Positions 54,447-64,000 of a DNA stretch of 64,000 nt are shown piece by piece. The position numbers and the translations under genes were made by a program. Below the pieces are notes generated by a model. That model had not been told where the DNA came from. It saw nothing but the letters and a program-made list of their open reading frames with translations, and did no database searches. Position 1 is the stretch's first letter, and every line of letters begins with the position of its first letter. Source of the DNA: Oscarella lobularis (taxonomy: Eukaryota; Porifera; Homoscleromorpha; Homosclerophorida; Oscarellidae). The DNA is taken from positions 1,488,001-1,552,000 of the forward strand of contig NC_089191.1 of assembly GCF_947507565.1 (NCBI RefSeq). Direction: 5' to 3'.

Positions 54447-55544
54447 TTGACATTCCAGAAGTGGGACCCGGAGGACGGCTGTTTGTGCAACATCGGAAGT
54501 CAAAACGGGACCTTTTCGGTTTGGCCGGTTGCACACGCGCCCAAAATTGCTGGCGGTAATACTCTCTGCCTTTTCCAGACAAGCGACGAGGACTGCAGTC
54601 TAGTCAGCCTTTCAACTGCGTCCCGTTCTTCCACAGTGACTGACAAACACGATATTATATCATCGACTGTTGCGTTGGGAATACCTTTTTTGTCAGCAAG
54701 TCTGCATACTCTCTCTACCGGATCACTAGGAGCTGAAGTGTACGACGAGGTCGGCAAATCCTTCTTTTTATCCTAAATCTTTCTTTTTGTAGGTAGTCCA
54801 CGACGTACTCAACCCATTTTCCTCTAATAATTTTGCAAGGATGTCGCAATCCGCAAGGAGACCACCCAACTTAACTCTTTTTCGGACCTCACCGATGTCC
54901 ACGTCGGCAGCAAACTGAAACATTGATGGCCCAGTGCTAGGTTCGATCCACGCACAAGCCTCTGACTTGCAGGACGTTTTGGCCAAATAACAAGCACAGC
55001 TGCAATACGCTTACACGACTGCGATTGCTGGCTTTGCATTGACATGCTGCACCTTTAATTCTTGCAATTTGCTCACGACCATTGCTACAGAAGATCACAA
55101 AACAATCGTACTGAGGCGGGGTTGACAGCATCGTGGGCTTGCATTTCCCTTTGCAATAATGCGCTTCATCTGCACTATTGTGGTATTGCACGCCCGAAAC
55201 GTGGCCGTCTTTTGCTAAGCGACACCCACTGAAACAATTTTTAATGTAGCCTCCAAATTTGCGAAGGTATGCTTGCACCGCGTCCGACGACAACTCAGGA
55301 AACTTTTCTACGTGGCCGTCCACCCAGGGTTCTTTGGTGGATGCAAAGGTTTGTACTCAGGAGCGGGAGCCACGTTTACGGCTTGCACTGGAGCGTCAAG
55401 CTTTTTCTCCTTCTGCGTCATTTCTATTAAGGCGATAACACAACCCAATACGTCTTCACGGTCTCCAGAACGACAAACGGTCGGGTGATTTACTCGCAGC
55501 CACGTCCTCATTTGCTGCACCGTCCATGAACGAGGATCACCCAT
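54447..55544 (-). pseudogene. SAP-like / SWIM zinc finger / YqaJ start, frameshifted
   Basis: ATG 55544 opens MGDPRSWTVQQMRTWLRVNH, a SAP-like helix pair. After a shift of frame come EKFPELSSDAVQAYLRKFGG, GHVSGVQYHNSADEAHYCKG and GREQIARIKGAACQCKASNR. The last starts a SWIM finger (C-x-C); the matching C-x-H half reads SCKRIAAVLV in another frame, and WIEPSTGPSMF in a third. Then ERLTRLQSSSLVWKRQRVLP is the beginning of a YqaJ nuclease domain, where the gene ends. This is the N-terminal half of the same protein type whose C-terminal half (YqaJ-PHD) lies at 1.6-2.4 kb. Confidence 0.7.
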
Positions 55545-55560
55545 ACGAACTTTAGAGGAA

Positions 55561-56040
55561 CGCGAAGCGTGGTCGAACCGGTTGATATGAAATAGAGGAC
55601 GCGCAACGCACTCGCAAAGGTCGTATAAAACATCGACAGCCGTATGGAAACGTTATCTGTCAGCGAGGAGCCGTACCTTTCGCCTCCGGAGAATCACCTG
55701 GGCCAACGGAAGCACATCGAGGCTCGCGGAGCGCTTTGGCGATGATCACTGAAGGTGTAGCATTGCATACGTTTAGGTGGTTTTTTACCTGAGTCTGTTT
55801 TTACGGCGCAAATTTGCCGTCTGCTGATTCCTAGATGGCGGCGATGCCCGACGAAAGTCCCGATTTTGCAGCGAGATGACCTCAAGACGGACAACCGACC
55901 AAACCAGGAGTAAGTCTAAACCTCGCCTAGCATCTTAACTAAAACTCAACGGCTCTACGACAAACAGTCGCCACTCCAGAGAGTGATATTTTAAGCCACC
56001 TCCCATAATTAACCACCTCCCATAATTAAATCTGGTCAAC
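55561..56040. other. Intergenic
   Basis: No supported gene. A short direct repeat CACCTCCCATAATTAA occurs at about 55997 and 56013. Confidence 0.35.
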
Positions 56041-57848
56041 TCGACACCAACTTCAGCGGATGCGCTAGAAACCCCTCCCTAATATCCTCTATGAGTGAAT
56101 CAAATTACTTTGCGTTAATGATAGACGAGACAACAGACTGCACAGTTACTGAGCAGTTGTCAAAACACGGGCGATTAATTTGCAAGTCAACGGGGCGACT
56201 TAGCCATTTTCTAATAATAATCAATCTACTTCATTCTGAAGTTGATATTACAATGTCGGAGGAAAGCAGCTGCATTCCATCTGGGGCTGAAACCGTGACA
56301 AAACGCGTAATGGAATACGTCGAAGGAGCAGAGCTAGGTGTAAACAAACTGAGAGGAATTGGAACCGATGGAGCCTCAACATTGATGGGTGTCAAGACTG
56401 GCGTCGTTGCCCGACTGAAGGGGAAACAGCCTTCTCTTATAGGCGTTTCCTGCGTGGGACGTCGCGTGAATCTTGCTTCTACGCAGGCAGGGAACACCGT
56501 CCCTTATGTCAAAACATTTGGAAACATTTTTGTGAAGTTTTTCACTTTTTTGATAACAGCGCTGTGTGATCTGCTTGGTTAGAGGCATTTCAGACTTTGC
56601 GACAAGAGGAGACGAGCAAGATGATAGCGCCCTGCGCCACGAGGTGACTCAGTGTTGAGCACAGTGTCAACAGACTTAGATAAAAGTTCATTTCTGTTCT
56701 GATGAGCTTGCAGCGAGAAAGCCAAGAGCGTGGTGATGCTAAAGCTTTGGGATTGCACCGTTTAATGCCCGAATATCGATTTCTAGCAACGATGCAACAG
56801 ATGTGCGACGAACTACTCCACGTAAGTACCCTGTCCAAATGCTTTCAGTACTCCACGTGTGATTGCAGTATCAATCCCGGTCTCATCGCCTCAACTATTG
56901 CATGTTTGAAGCAGCTGAAGTTCACCGAGGGAAGACACACAAGACGCTTGCCCGCTCTTCTTAAAGAATTAAAAGAAGCGAAAATTGATGTACGTAAACC
57001 ACATAATTTAGGTGAACTGCACTTCAACGACAGTATTCGGAAACGCTTTCTTGACAAATTGAGTGACACCCTTGAAAGCAGATTTCAGGAAAAGGACATA
57101 ATGGTCTCATTTGATATACTAAACCTGCAGCGAATACCCCGTTTATCTACAAATCTCAGCCCTGATGGATTACGGCATGAGAGAACTACGGTGTTTTACA
57201 AACAAGTTTGAAGGAAGTCTGGTGAATCGCGATTCGTGCGAGGAGGAATGGAGCAGTTTTCGCCATTTCCAGAACGACCCTTCTAACAACACTAAAGCTC
57301 TTGAGGCAGTGGTCAACGAACACTGTACAAATCCCACATCTTCACGCGTTTTCCCTATGTCAGCTATGGCGAATATATGCAGAGTTGTGCCTATTCATAC
57401 GTCAGACGTCGAACGGACCTTTTCGCAACTAAAACTTGTAAAGACGAGAATTCTTAACAGGATTAAGAAAAAGACTCTTGATTCTTTGCTACGCATCATC
57501 CTCGAAGGTCCAGACTTGAAGGATTTTTCTTTCGAAGAAGCTTTCGAAATTTGGGCCAATAAGAAAAACGCCGCATTTCTTCGCGCCATCCTTAAATATT
57601 GCCCGTCAATTTTGTTACGATATCCTACTGCTGATTACCCGCCGTGCAAAGAAAACTACATTAAAAAATGCCTCGCCCTACTATTTTTTGTCGGGGGCTC
57701 CGCTCCCGAACCCCCACTCTTACATTCTGATCCTGGACATACGGAGACAGAGATGGCGGTCCTTTCAGCAGCACTTGTTTGGACGCAGCAGGATACTTGG
57801 TCAAGTGTGAACCTGAAGTGCCACATATCAAAGTCAACTGAATGTTAA
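56041..57848 (+). pseudogene. hAT transposase (ZNF862/DUF4371 type), degraded
   Basis: The catalytic core starts NYFALMIDETTDCTVTEQLS (first Asp), then KLRGIGTDGASTLMGVKTGV with VARLKG (second Asp), then breaks. A middle exon (56702-57211) reads LQRESQERGDAKALGLHRL and QRIPRLSTNLSPDG. The C-terminal dimerisation block is VPIHTSDVERTFSQLKLVKT with RILNRIKKKTLDSLLRIILE, followed by FEEAFEIWANKKNA. The LCxH pattern of the core is damaged (VSCVGRRVNL). Stops and shifts separate the parts. No TIRs or 8-bp duplication identified. Confidence 0.78.
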
Positions 57849-58290
57849 AAGAAGACCGTGAACGACGTGCCGCACGGCTTTCTCCGGTCAAGGAAAAGCC
57901 AACGACATCCCCGCAGCTACAGAAGAGGAAAATGACCAAGTGCAAATGCACAATTCGGTGTACAAGAAACTCTTGTCCGTCTCGCATTGCCAACGTCTTA
58001 TGCCACGAATTGTTTCACCCCACTCGCGGCTGCGCCAATGCCAAAAAAACAGTTACGAAACAAAAATTGAAATCACTGAAGAAAAAACGTTGAGCCAGAG
58101 AAAGGTGCTTCTTCCCTGTGACAAAGAGGACGTTCTAACGGGCAAGTGGCTAAGCGACAGGGTAATTCACAGCGCCCAGACGTTACTAGCAAAGCAGTTT
58201 CCGTTTATCCAGGGCTTGCAAGATCCGCTGAATAAAGATCTTGACGGTTTTAATATGATGAAATTTTTTATTAATTCAGATCGCGTTTGA
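57842..58290 (+). pseudogene. Cys-rich protein with ULP-associated helical block
   Basis: Frame 1 reads KCKCTIRCTRNSCPSRIANV with LCHELFHPTRGCANAK, a C-x-C-x4-C-x4-C / C-H cluster. After a frameshift (about 58060) comes GKWLSDRVIHSAQTLLAKQF with PFIQGLQDP. In invertebrate genomes this WLsDxxIxxAQxLLxxQFPxxxGLQ block often precedes Ulp1/C48-type peptidase-like domains in repeated, transposon-linked genes. No protease triad is seen here, as the frame stops at 58290. Assignment from pattern memory. Confidence 0.45.
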
Positions 58291-58508
58291 CTTGGGAGAA
58301 GACAAAAATTGTCACGATACGTTCATTTCTTTGGTGTCAGAGATAGAGATAGAGGCGCTGCAAGGCAAGAACTCTGTCCTGACAGATATCAGCAGCAGTT
58401 TCAGAGCTGGCTAAGAAAATCGTATTGTGCATTAATATAAGCTCACATTAAGCAGTGCAATGGTAAGTTATACTTCTAATGAATATATTTGTACTTCATT
58501 TGCCTAAA

Positions 58509-58712
58509 TTAGGTTAAAGAGATTGCATGCCTCGTCAGAAGCAGCTCTGCCGATCGAAGGAAAGATTGCATAGCTGTCCACTTCGAAAAACTGCAAGACG
58601 TCTTTGATAAAGCCGAAGTGCAGCCATCCCCCGCAACTTTGATTTCGACAATCAAACAAATCTTCAAGCAACGCTCATCTTTGGAAAAACAGAACGGGCG
58701 AGATTTCTCGTA
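58509..58712 (+). other. Orphan last-exon-like ORF
   Basis: An AG at 58512-58513 precedes VKEIACLVRSSSADRRKDCI, then KLQDVFDKAEVQPSPATLIS with TIKQIFKQRSSLEK and a stop. It looks coding, but I recognise no family. Confidence 0.25.
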
Positions 58713-59106
58713 AATTGGCATAAAAAGGAGTCAAAGAAAAGCCGCCAGCTGCATATTTTTATGAGTTCGTTCCCTGCTAACATCGGTAAACATCTGAAGT
58801 GAGGTTTCATAATTCCTGGACGCTATGTAACTAATACGCCAGCATTTATACCTTCTAGCTGTAGCTTTAGGCTGGGACATAGACTCACAACAAGAAAGCA
58901 ACACCCGCGATAGCAGCCAAGGTGCTTTTTACATACAGAACGCTTACAACTTTCGCGATTACATTAATTTTTTATATAAGTTGCACGTAGAAGCAAGCCC
59001 GCGAGAAATTGAAGTGCTCTTTTCAGGAATTTATTCTGTACATCATTCTACTGAAAACGGTATAATTGACTCCTACAATAGAACAAGTTGCTAGCATGCC
59101 TCATAA
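58713..59106. other. Intergenic
   Basis: Nothing recognised. Confidence 0.3.
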
Positions 59107-59222
59107 TACTAACCTTTCGATATTTTTGCCTCTAATAGTAGAAGATCAAGTTGCCGGTCAATGCTCACTGAACGAGACAACGAATTAGATTTGATAAAGG
59201 TACAAATAATCGGTTTACTCTA
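59107..59222. repeat. Dispersed repeat, copy B
   Basis: Pairs with 20092-20209 in the same orientation; differences are scattered substitutions and a 2-base gap. Confidence 0.85.
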
Positions 59223-59414
59223 ATCGTAGCAAGTATTGTTTTAGACAATTATGAGGACTAAAGATATAAAAACTGACGAATTGAGGCAACAAATGAAAGT
59301 AAGTAACTCTAATTATTTGAACTGTATACATTGTGTTTCTTTTCTTCTTAGATGACCGAATGCAATTTGATTCTACGCTATTAACTGCGGGATTGGTTCT
59401 AATTCTCACTAGCA

Positions 59415-59502
59415 ACGCTACCGCCACCACCGCCACCACTGCCACCATCACCGTCTCCGCTACCGCCACCATCACCACCGCCACCACAACAACCGCCTTC
59501 GC
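59415..59502. repeat. (CCACCN)n low-complexity tract
   Basis: Runs of CTACCGCCACCACCGCCACC and similar. Confidence 0.85.
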
Positions 59503-59696
59503 ACCACGGAGGAGATGCTGCTCAGGGTAAGATCAAATTTTAATGTTAATTAAAACTGCGTGAATTGTTTTAATTCTCACCATCAATGGCACTCGATGCT
59601 TAACCTCAGGCGGACGAGGCGCTTCTACAAGAGAGTACGTTTTAGCACCTTTATTAAGGCTGGATTAAAAGTGAGCGTTGAGTAGTTTAGAACCCG

Positions 59697-59760
59697 TTCG
59701 ATCGTTCACGTTCGATCACGTTTGATCGTTCACGTTCGATCACGTTCGATCGTTCATGTA
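59697..59760. repeat. CGTTCGATCGTTCA tandem repeat
   Basis: Three to four units containing the palindromic core CGATCG. Confidence 0.8.
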
Positions 59761-59764
59761 ACCT

Positions 59765-60324
59765 GTGCTCATCAAAGAACCAAACAAAGCCCCAATCAAA
59801 ACGTTTGTCCCAACATTTGAAAGAAAAACATCACCATGTCATTTCATAAACTCCAAAGTATGCCTAGCAATAACAAAATCAAACACGATAACCAGTACAC
59901 AGACAAAGAAAACATACCAAATTACTCAAAAAATAAACTGCGAATCAGAGAACGCCATCTACGTATTGACTTGCAAACACTGCCAGAAACAATACGTTGG
60001 ACAGACATCTAACACGCTACAAGACACAATCACAAGGCATAAAAACGACGCTAAATACAAAAATTACCTGATCTACCAGCACGTGAAACTCCATAAACTC
60101 AATTTTGAAAACAACTTTAAAGTCACGCCTATCCAACAAGTAGCAAAGGCTGACCTAACACAAACGGAAACCAAATAGATAAAAACATTAAACACACTCT
60201 ACCCCAAAGGATTGAACTCCAAATTCGAAAAACATTCAGACACAAACGAAGTCGAACAAGAACTTAACACATCAACAGCCAACATCATAGGCAACAAAAG
60301 CATCAGGAAAAATTACTTAAACTA
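59765..60324 (+). pseudogene. Penelope-like GIY-YIG endonuclease fragment
   Basis: Reads NSKVCLAITKSNTI, YQITQKINCESENAIYVLTC with KHCQKQYVGQTSNTLQDTI (the GIY-YIG pattern here is IYV...YVGQT) and TRHKNDAKY. An in-frame TAG (60177) takes the place of Trp before IKTLNTLYPKGLN, a C-terminal block typical of Penelope-like elements. A tail ends KSIRKNYLN. The RT part is absent. The sense strand is extremely A/C-rich. Confidence 0.8.
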
Positions 60325-60760
60325 ATAAAAATATAAAAATTAACGCATAAATAACAACTAAACCGAAAAATAGAAAAAAACGCAAACACCCTAACCTCTC
60401 CGAAACAGACTACATCTCCCCCACACCAAACATACCGAAATAAATTCCAAAAAATCCCCCACACACAAGCACACACAATCACAACAAACGAAGCAACACA
60501 CCCCACATCTAAAAAGAAAAACGAGACCAAAACAAAACGGCAGGAAAAACAACATAACAAACTTATTTTATAATAAGAAACACTTTCAACAAAAGAAAGA
60601 ACACAAAAGACCTTATGAAAACGCCTAAAAACATCGGCGATTGATTCATTAACCAAACGATCAAAAACTCCGTGAAAACGCCACGAAAACGCATCAAAAG
60701 CGAAGACTTACCAAGTAGAACAGATTTAAAAACATTCAACTTAATAAAATCACTTAAAAC
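60325..60760 (+). other. A/C-rich, G-poor 3' region
   Basis: Directly follows the GIY-YIG stop. The plus strand is almost free of G for several hundred bases (for example CCACACACAAGCACACACAA). It is probably the 3' untranslated part of the same Penelope-like element. Confidence 0.5.
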
Positions 60761-61829
60761 CGTCTAAAAATGATGTTTTCGCGACGCACAACGCCCAATT
60801 GAACAACCGTTATTATTGTTTAAAGGTTTCTGATGATGGAGACGGAACGAATGCTCGACATAGATCAAGTTGTATTTTGTTTGTTTACACTACGTCTTCC
60901 AAGCTCGTATTAATCGTGCACTTACTAAGTTTTCAAATCAATGGAATAATCACCCCATAAGAGCAGAAAACATCATGCTCCAGAATGCTGCTTCTTACAG
61001 GCATGAAGTACATGACTAAACATGATGCAGCAACTGATTTCGGAGCTGACATGGATTACAAAGAACTGGTTGCTTCTGTTGCTGTACATTATGGTGTAAT
61101 CAAAATTCACGGTCAGAAAAAATCTAAATCAACAGCACAGTGGTACACTTACGCAGCGAATAGACCCCTTTTCTGATGATTTTAATAACGGTATAGCTTT
61201 CTTTCAGACAGAGAACAAACGATTTAGTTAGGACCAGGCGTACTGCCAACAGCATCAACTTGCACGCTGACCCTCACATAACCGTCAAGTTTGGGCCGAG
61301 AAAAATTCTTTACCAACATGGCATAGGGCTTCAAAAGCCACGGAATTTTTGGCCATGTCTAAATTACTTGAAAAAGAATTGTGGCCGAATTTCTCTATTT
61401 CATTAATCACTTCCGATTAGTACAGTATCTCTGTATCGTCCTATGAGTAAATGATCGTCTGTGTATATACGATTGCACGTACAATTAGACAACCGAGTTA
61501 GGCGGCTATGTTGCCCTTGATTATAGTTTTTTTTGATGATTTTTGTCTATTGAGGATTAATATATAATTATCGAATAAAGGCATTAAAAAGCAAAAGCTA
61601 ACGCCATATGAAGGGCTGAGTGCAAAAAGGGCCTAAGAGCCAAAATAGTTGCTTTGAAGTTTAGGGAGCGTAGATTTCGTCTAATAATGTTCGTTTGAAG
61701 CAAGGAAAAGACCATTTTGTAGCATTTTTAATGCGCTATCCTGATTATCAATCGGGAAGTCCCGCTGTGCTTACGCAACCGTAAAAATAAGCTGAAGAGT
61801 CTGCCTGTTTAAGCCTCGGAATCGGATTC
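60761..61829. other. Intergenic
   Basis: One short plus-strand ORF (60985-61176) has no recognisable features. Otherwise nothing. Confidence 0.3.
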
Positions 61830-62760
61830 TTAAGAAGTACAGGCCTCTAGACCCTCATAGAATGGCACGAACTGCCCTGGAAGGTATGGGATCATCTTGC
61901 TGAGATCTTGCAACTTCATTACACTTATTGGTTTCCCTGCGGGATACTTCTGCGGTAATTGGCGCGGGAGCTTCACAGGCACTCTTTTCCCTCTCTTTCG
62001 AATGTCAATTTTGGTCCACGGTTCTTCTTCTGAGTAGCTAAAACGTAGCCAAAGAACGCCAGGATGCTTCACAGTTACTTTCTTTCCATCTACAACCTCT
62101 TCGCCCTCTCCATAATTAATCCAAACAGCTTTTCTTTTGAGAACAGCTTCTCCGTTGAGACTCTTTTTTCTGTCAGTGTATTGACGCGTCAGAGACGAGT
62201 GTTCGAGCATATCTTCAGCCTTCATTTCAATCACAGTGAACGGTTTGAGCGGTCTGGCGTTCCGAAGAAATTTGATATAGTCGGAAGGCGTATAAAATAT
62301 TGTTCCTTTTTTTCTTTTTGAAATGTGTCCAAAATCTCTGTCATTTGGTAGACATGTATGCCTCCGGACAAGAAATTTATGGTCAATTCTTGAAAAAGTC
62401 TTTTTGTTTATCAATGTATTGAAAAGGCTCATCATGACGAAATTTTTGTTTTGGCCAAAACAGCTATCGGAGTAACAAATTAGGTGTCGAGTGTCTTCAA
62501 CCCCCGCAGAAACGTGGTTGGACAAGCAAGATGCTATTTCGTCAGGACCTCTTCCTGCTGTAGATTCATCCCATGCGTAAAGATAAGCAGAGTCATCACT
62601 CGCATGGTGAATGCCCAGTACGAGTACGTAGAGCTGCCAAAGATAGTACATTGCTGAATGAGTCATTGACGGAACAGGCGAATTCTGCATCATGTCAAAC
62701 GTTAGGACTAACGCTTCTGACTCTGGTTTTCTAGAGTTGTCGGTATCCTTACCCAGCTAG
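61830..62760 (-). CDS. DUF7869-like (RNase H-fold, transposase-like) protein, 5' part missing
   Basis: Open for 288 codons or more without a lesion. Blocks: SEALVLTFDMMQNSPVPSMT (just upstream of the first in-frame Met, probably after an acceptor near 62750), SAMYYLWQLYVLVLGIHHAS, LYAWDESTAGRGPDEIASCL, HLICYSDSCFGQNKNFVMMS, RIDHKFLVRRHTCLPNDRDF, and a C-terminal half ending near YLPGQFVPFYEGL. The D-x-Q...WDE...YSDSCxGQN pattern is that of the DUF7869 family, repeated in arthropods, cnidarians and sponges and thought to be transposon-derived. The N-terminal third normally present is not found upstream. Confidence 0.7.
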
Positions 62761-63405
62761 TCTCTACCACTAAATGCATACGCGCCATCTTGCTCGAATT
62801 ACGTCATCGCGTCGGTGTTTGCCAACTCCTCCTTCGCTTTTCGTCGCTCGGCGCCGTGCGCGTCGGAAGCGAAGTTTTCGAAAGGGTCTCCTGGAAGTAC
62901 CGCGCTCCTTTCGCGTCGGGGCCCCTTTCGAAACCGAAGGGAAACTGCCGTCGTTCTCGACGAACGAGCCTTCTCGCGCCGCGCTCGAACCGCCGAAAGC
63001 CCTTTTTCGTTGCCAAGAGGCACCCGATCCGCTCTCCCGGCTAGTATATTTACTAAAGACGTTAATTACAAGAAAGTACGTGTCGCTGCGGCTTCCACAA
63101 ATACTTCTTCAAAGAAATAAAAGTCAATATTTAGATAAGTATGTAGATTTTCTTCCAACGTCCTTTCAGACTTTTGATACGTTCAACTTTAAAGAAAAGG
63201 ATTAATCCAGCCTAAATAAAGGAGCTAAAACTTACTTTCTTGTTCTCGCGCCGAAGCCTCAGGAGGATTGAGTGCAATTGCTGGTAAAATATAAAACAAT
63301 TCACGCAGTTTTAACACTCTCTTGAACACAATTTTGGGCCTTATGTCACGCATGCGCTGTACAACAAAAACGTGTTTTTAGCTGACGTCACAATACGGAG
63401 AGTGA
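62761..63405. other. GC-rich patch and flank
   Basis: 62820-63050 is CpG-rich and open in several frames on both strands (CpG composition lowers stop frequency), so I do not call a gene. It may be a promoter or first exon. Confidence 0.3.
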
Positions 63406-63409
63406 CGAA

Positions 63410-63436
63410 CAGACAGACAGACAGACAGACAGACAC
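63410..63436. repeat. (ACAG)n microsatellite
   Basis: Six or seven GACA/ACAG units. Confidence 0.95.
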
Positions 63437-63839
63437 TTCCGGCCTTAAGATCACGTTTGAGACGGCCTCAAATGTTGTTATTAAAAATGAATGTATCTAG
63501 TCAATAATTTACTTTCGGCGAAAAAAGCAAAGACTTTGCTTATGTCTACGTAAGCGGGTTCTCCACATTTAATTTTTTGCCACAAATCTGAAATGAAGCA
63601 GACTTACTACCTAATCAATAAATGGTTCAGGAGAGATTTTACATTATGGCAAAATACTACATGTACTACAGTGTTCTAGCCAGGAGGAAAATAGTAGCGT
63701 TCGGGAGCTACGCCCACGATAAAAAATTTTTAGAGGGCGTGGTATTTTCGAAGCAATTTTTTTAAGGAAACATGTTTACACGATCAAAGAGGTAAGGAAA
63801 AAAAGCATTTTTAATGTTGAAGTAGGCGTCTTTTTTTCT

Positions 63840-64000
63840 TAATTGACTATAATTAAACGGCTTTTGAAAAAGGATATTTGTGAATTTCCGGTCATTCTAC
63901 GGCAATTTGTAAAAGGGAATCCAGGGTTTCTTCCTTCATGCAGTTTCTCGATCACATCTTCATTAATTTCATCTGCGAAAATGTTCTTTCAACGTCGGCA
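63840..64000 (-). pseudogene. hAT transposase C-terminal remnant at window edge
   Basis: The minus strand reads ADVERTFSQMKLMKM, a stop, SRNCMKEETLDSLLQIAVE, a stop, PEIHKYPFSKAV. It aligns without gaps to the dimerisation block of the hAT copy at 57.4 kb (SDVERTFSQLKLVKT...KKKTLDSLLRIILEGPDLKDFSFEEAF). The two stops show it is dead. The rest of the gene would lie beyond position 64000. Confidence 0.75.

Noticed and set aside
59415-59502. Ala/Thr-rich secreted protein ORF (59333-59530)
   Set aside because: The body is a CCACCN simple repeat and the start has no clear signal peptide context.
62774-63205. 143-codon plus-strand ORF and overlapping ORFs
   Set aside because: CpG-rich composition lowers stop frequency in all frames, and no motif or splice structure favours one.

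Overview
This window is animal nuclear DNA, most likely from a sponge or another early-branching marine invertebrate. Evidence: almost every intron that can be traced is only about 45-70 nt with GT-AG ends, and the families present (rve/rva_4 integrase-like genes, SWIM-YqaJ-PHD genes, DUF7869, P-like, piggyBac, Tigger/pogo, THAP-DDE_4/Harbinger-like, hAT, Penelope and Ty3/Gypsy elements) form the repertoire typical of such genomes. The sponge assignment is inference. I see no prokaryotic operon, rRNA gene, CRISPR array or convincing tRNA gene. The window is essentially a transposon graveyard with a few broken host-like genes (a protein kinase, a HECT-ligase-type N-terminus, ankyrin repeats, a coiled-coil protein).

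Layout. 0-6.3 kb: piggyBac remnant against a YqaJ-PHD gene, truncated kinase gene, and an rva_4 integrase-like gene. 6.4-8.0 kb: two arrays of a 7-bp repeat. 8.0-12.5 kb: HECT-type N-terminus, second (dead) rva_4 gene, THAP-HTH-DDE_4 transposase remnant. 13.6-16.7 kb: a complete Tc1/mariner-like element with 26-bp terminal inverted repeats (TIRs) and TA flanks. It carries a transposase with two in-frame stops and, convergent to it, an intact HIRAN-domain gene. 17.4-22 kb: RecQ, Gypsy gag-pol and ankyrin remnants. 22.4-29.6 kb: foldback repeats, hAT fragment, complete Tigger element with a 35-bp minisatellite grown inside its transposase, second piggyBac. 30.5-39 kb: an orphan copy of the P-element accessory gene, AT-rich DNA, Gypsy fragments, a 0.9-kb inverted repeat, a short-LTR Gypsy. 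39-48.5 kb: Penelope RT, then a nest in which a dead piggyBac interrupts an accessory-gene copy and is itself split by a 4.58-kb P-like element. 49-64 kb: Tigger, SWIM-YqaJ, hAT, Cys-rich, Penelope GIY-YIG and DUF7869 remnants.

The two most interesting objects are the P-like element (42281-46859) and the mariner-like element (13593-16744). Both have the same two-gene plan: transposase on the minus strand and a small accessory gene on the plus strand, converging tail to tail. In the P-like element both genes read through without a break: a 9-exon transposase of about 826 codons and a 2-exon accessory gene of about 304 codons. TIRs 46 bp long with one mismatch and a perfect target duplication suggest recent insertion. 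The accessory gene belongs to a family (motifs GYxPxKL, SRGxLxxVSD and WVTxRGFSxAxxWxE) with two more, decayed copies in the window.
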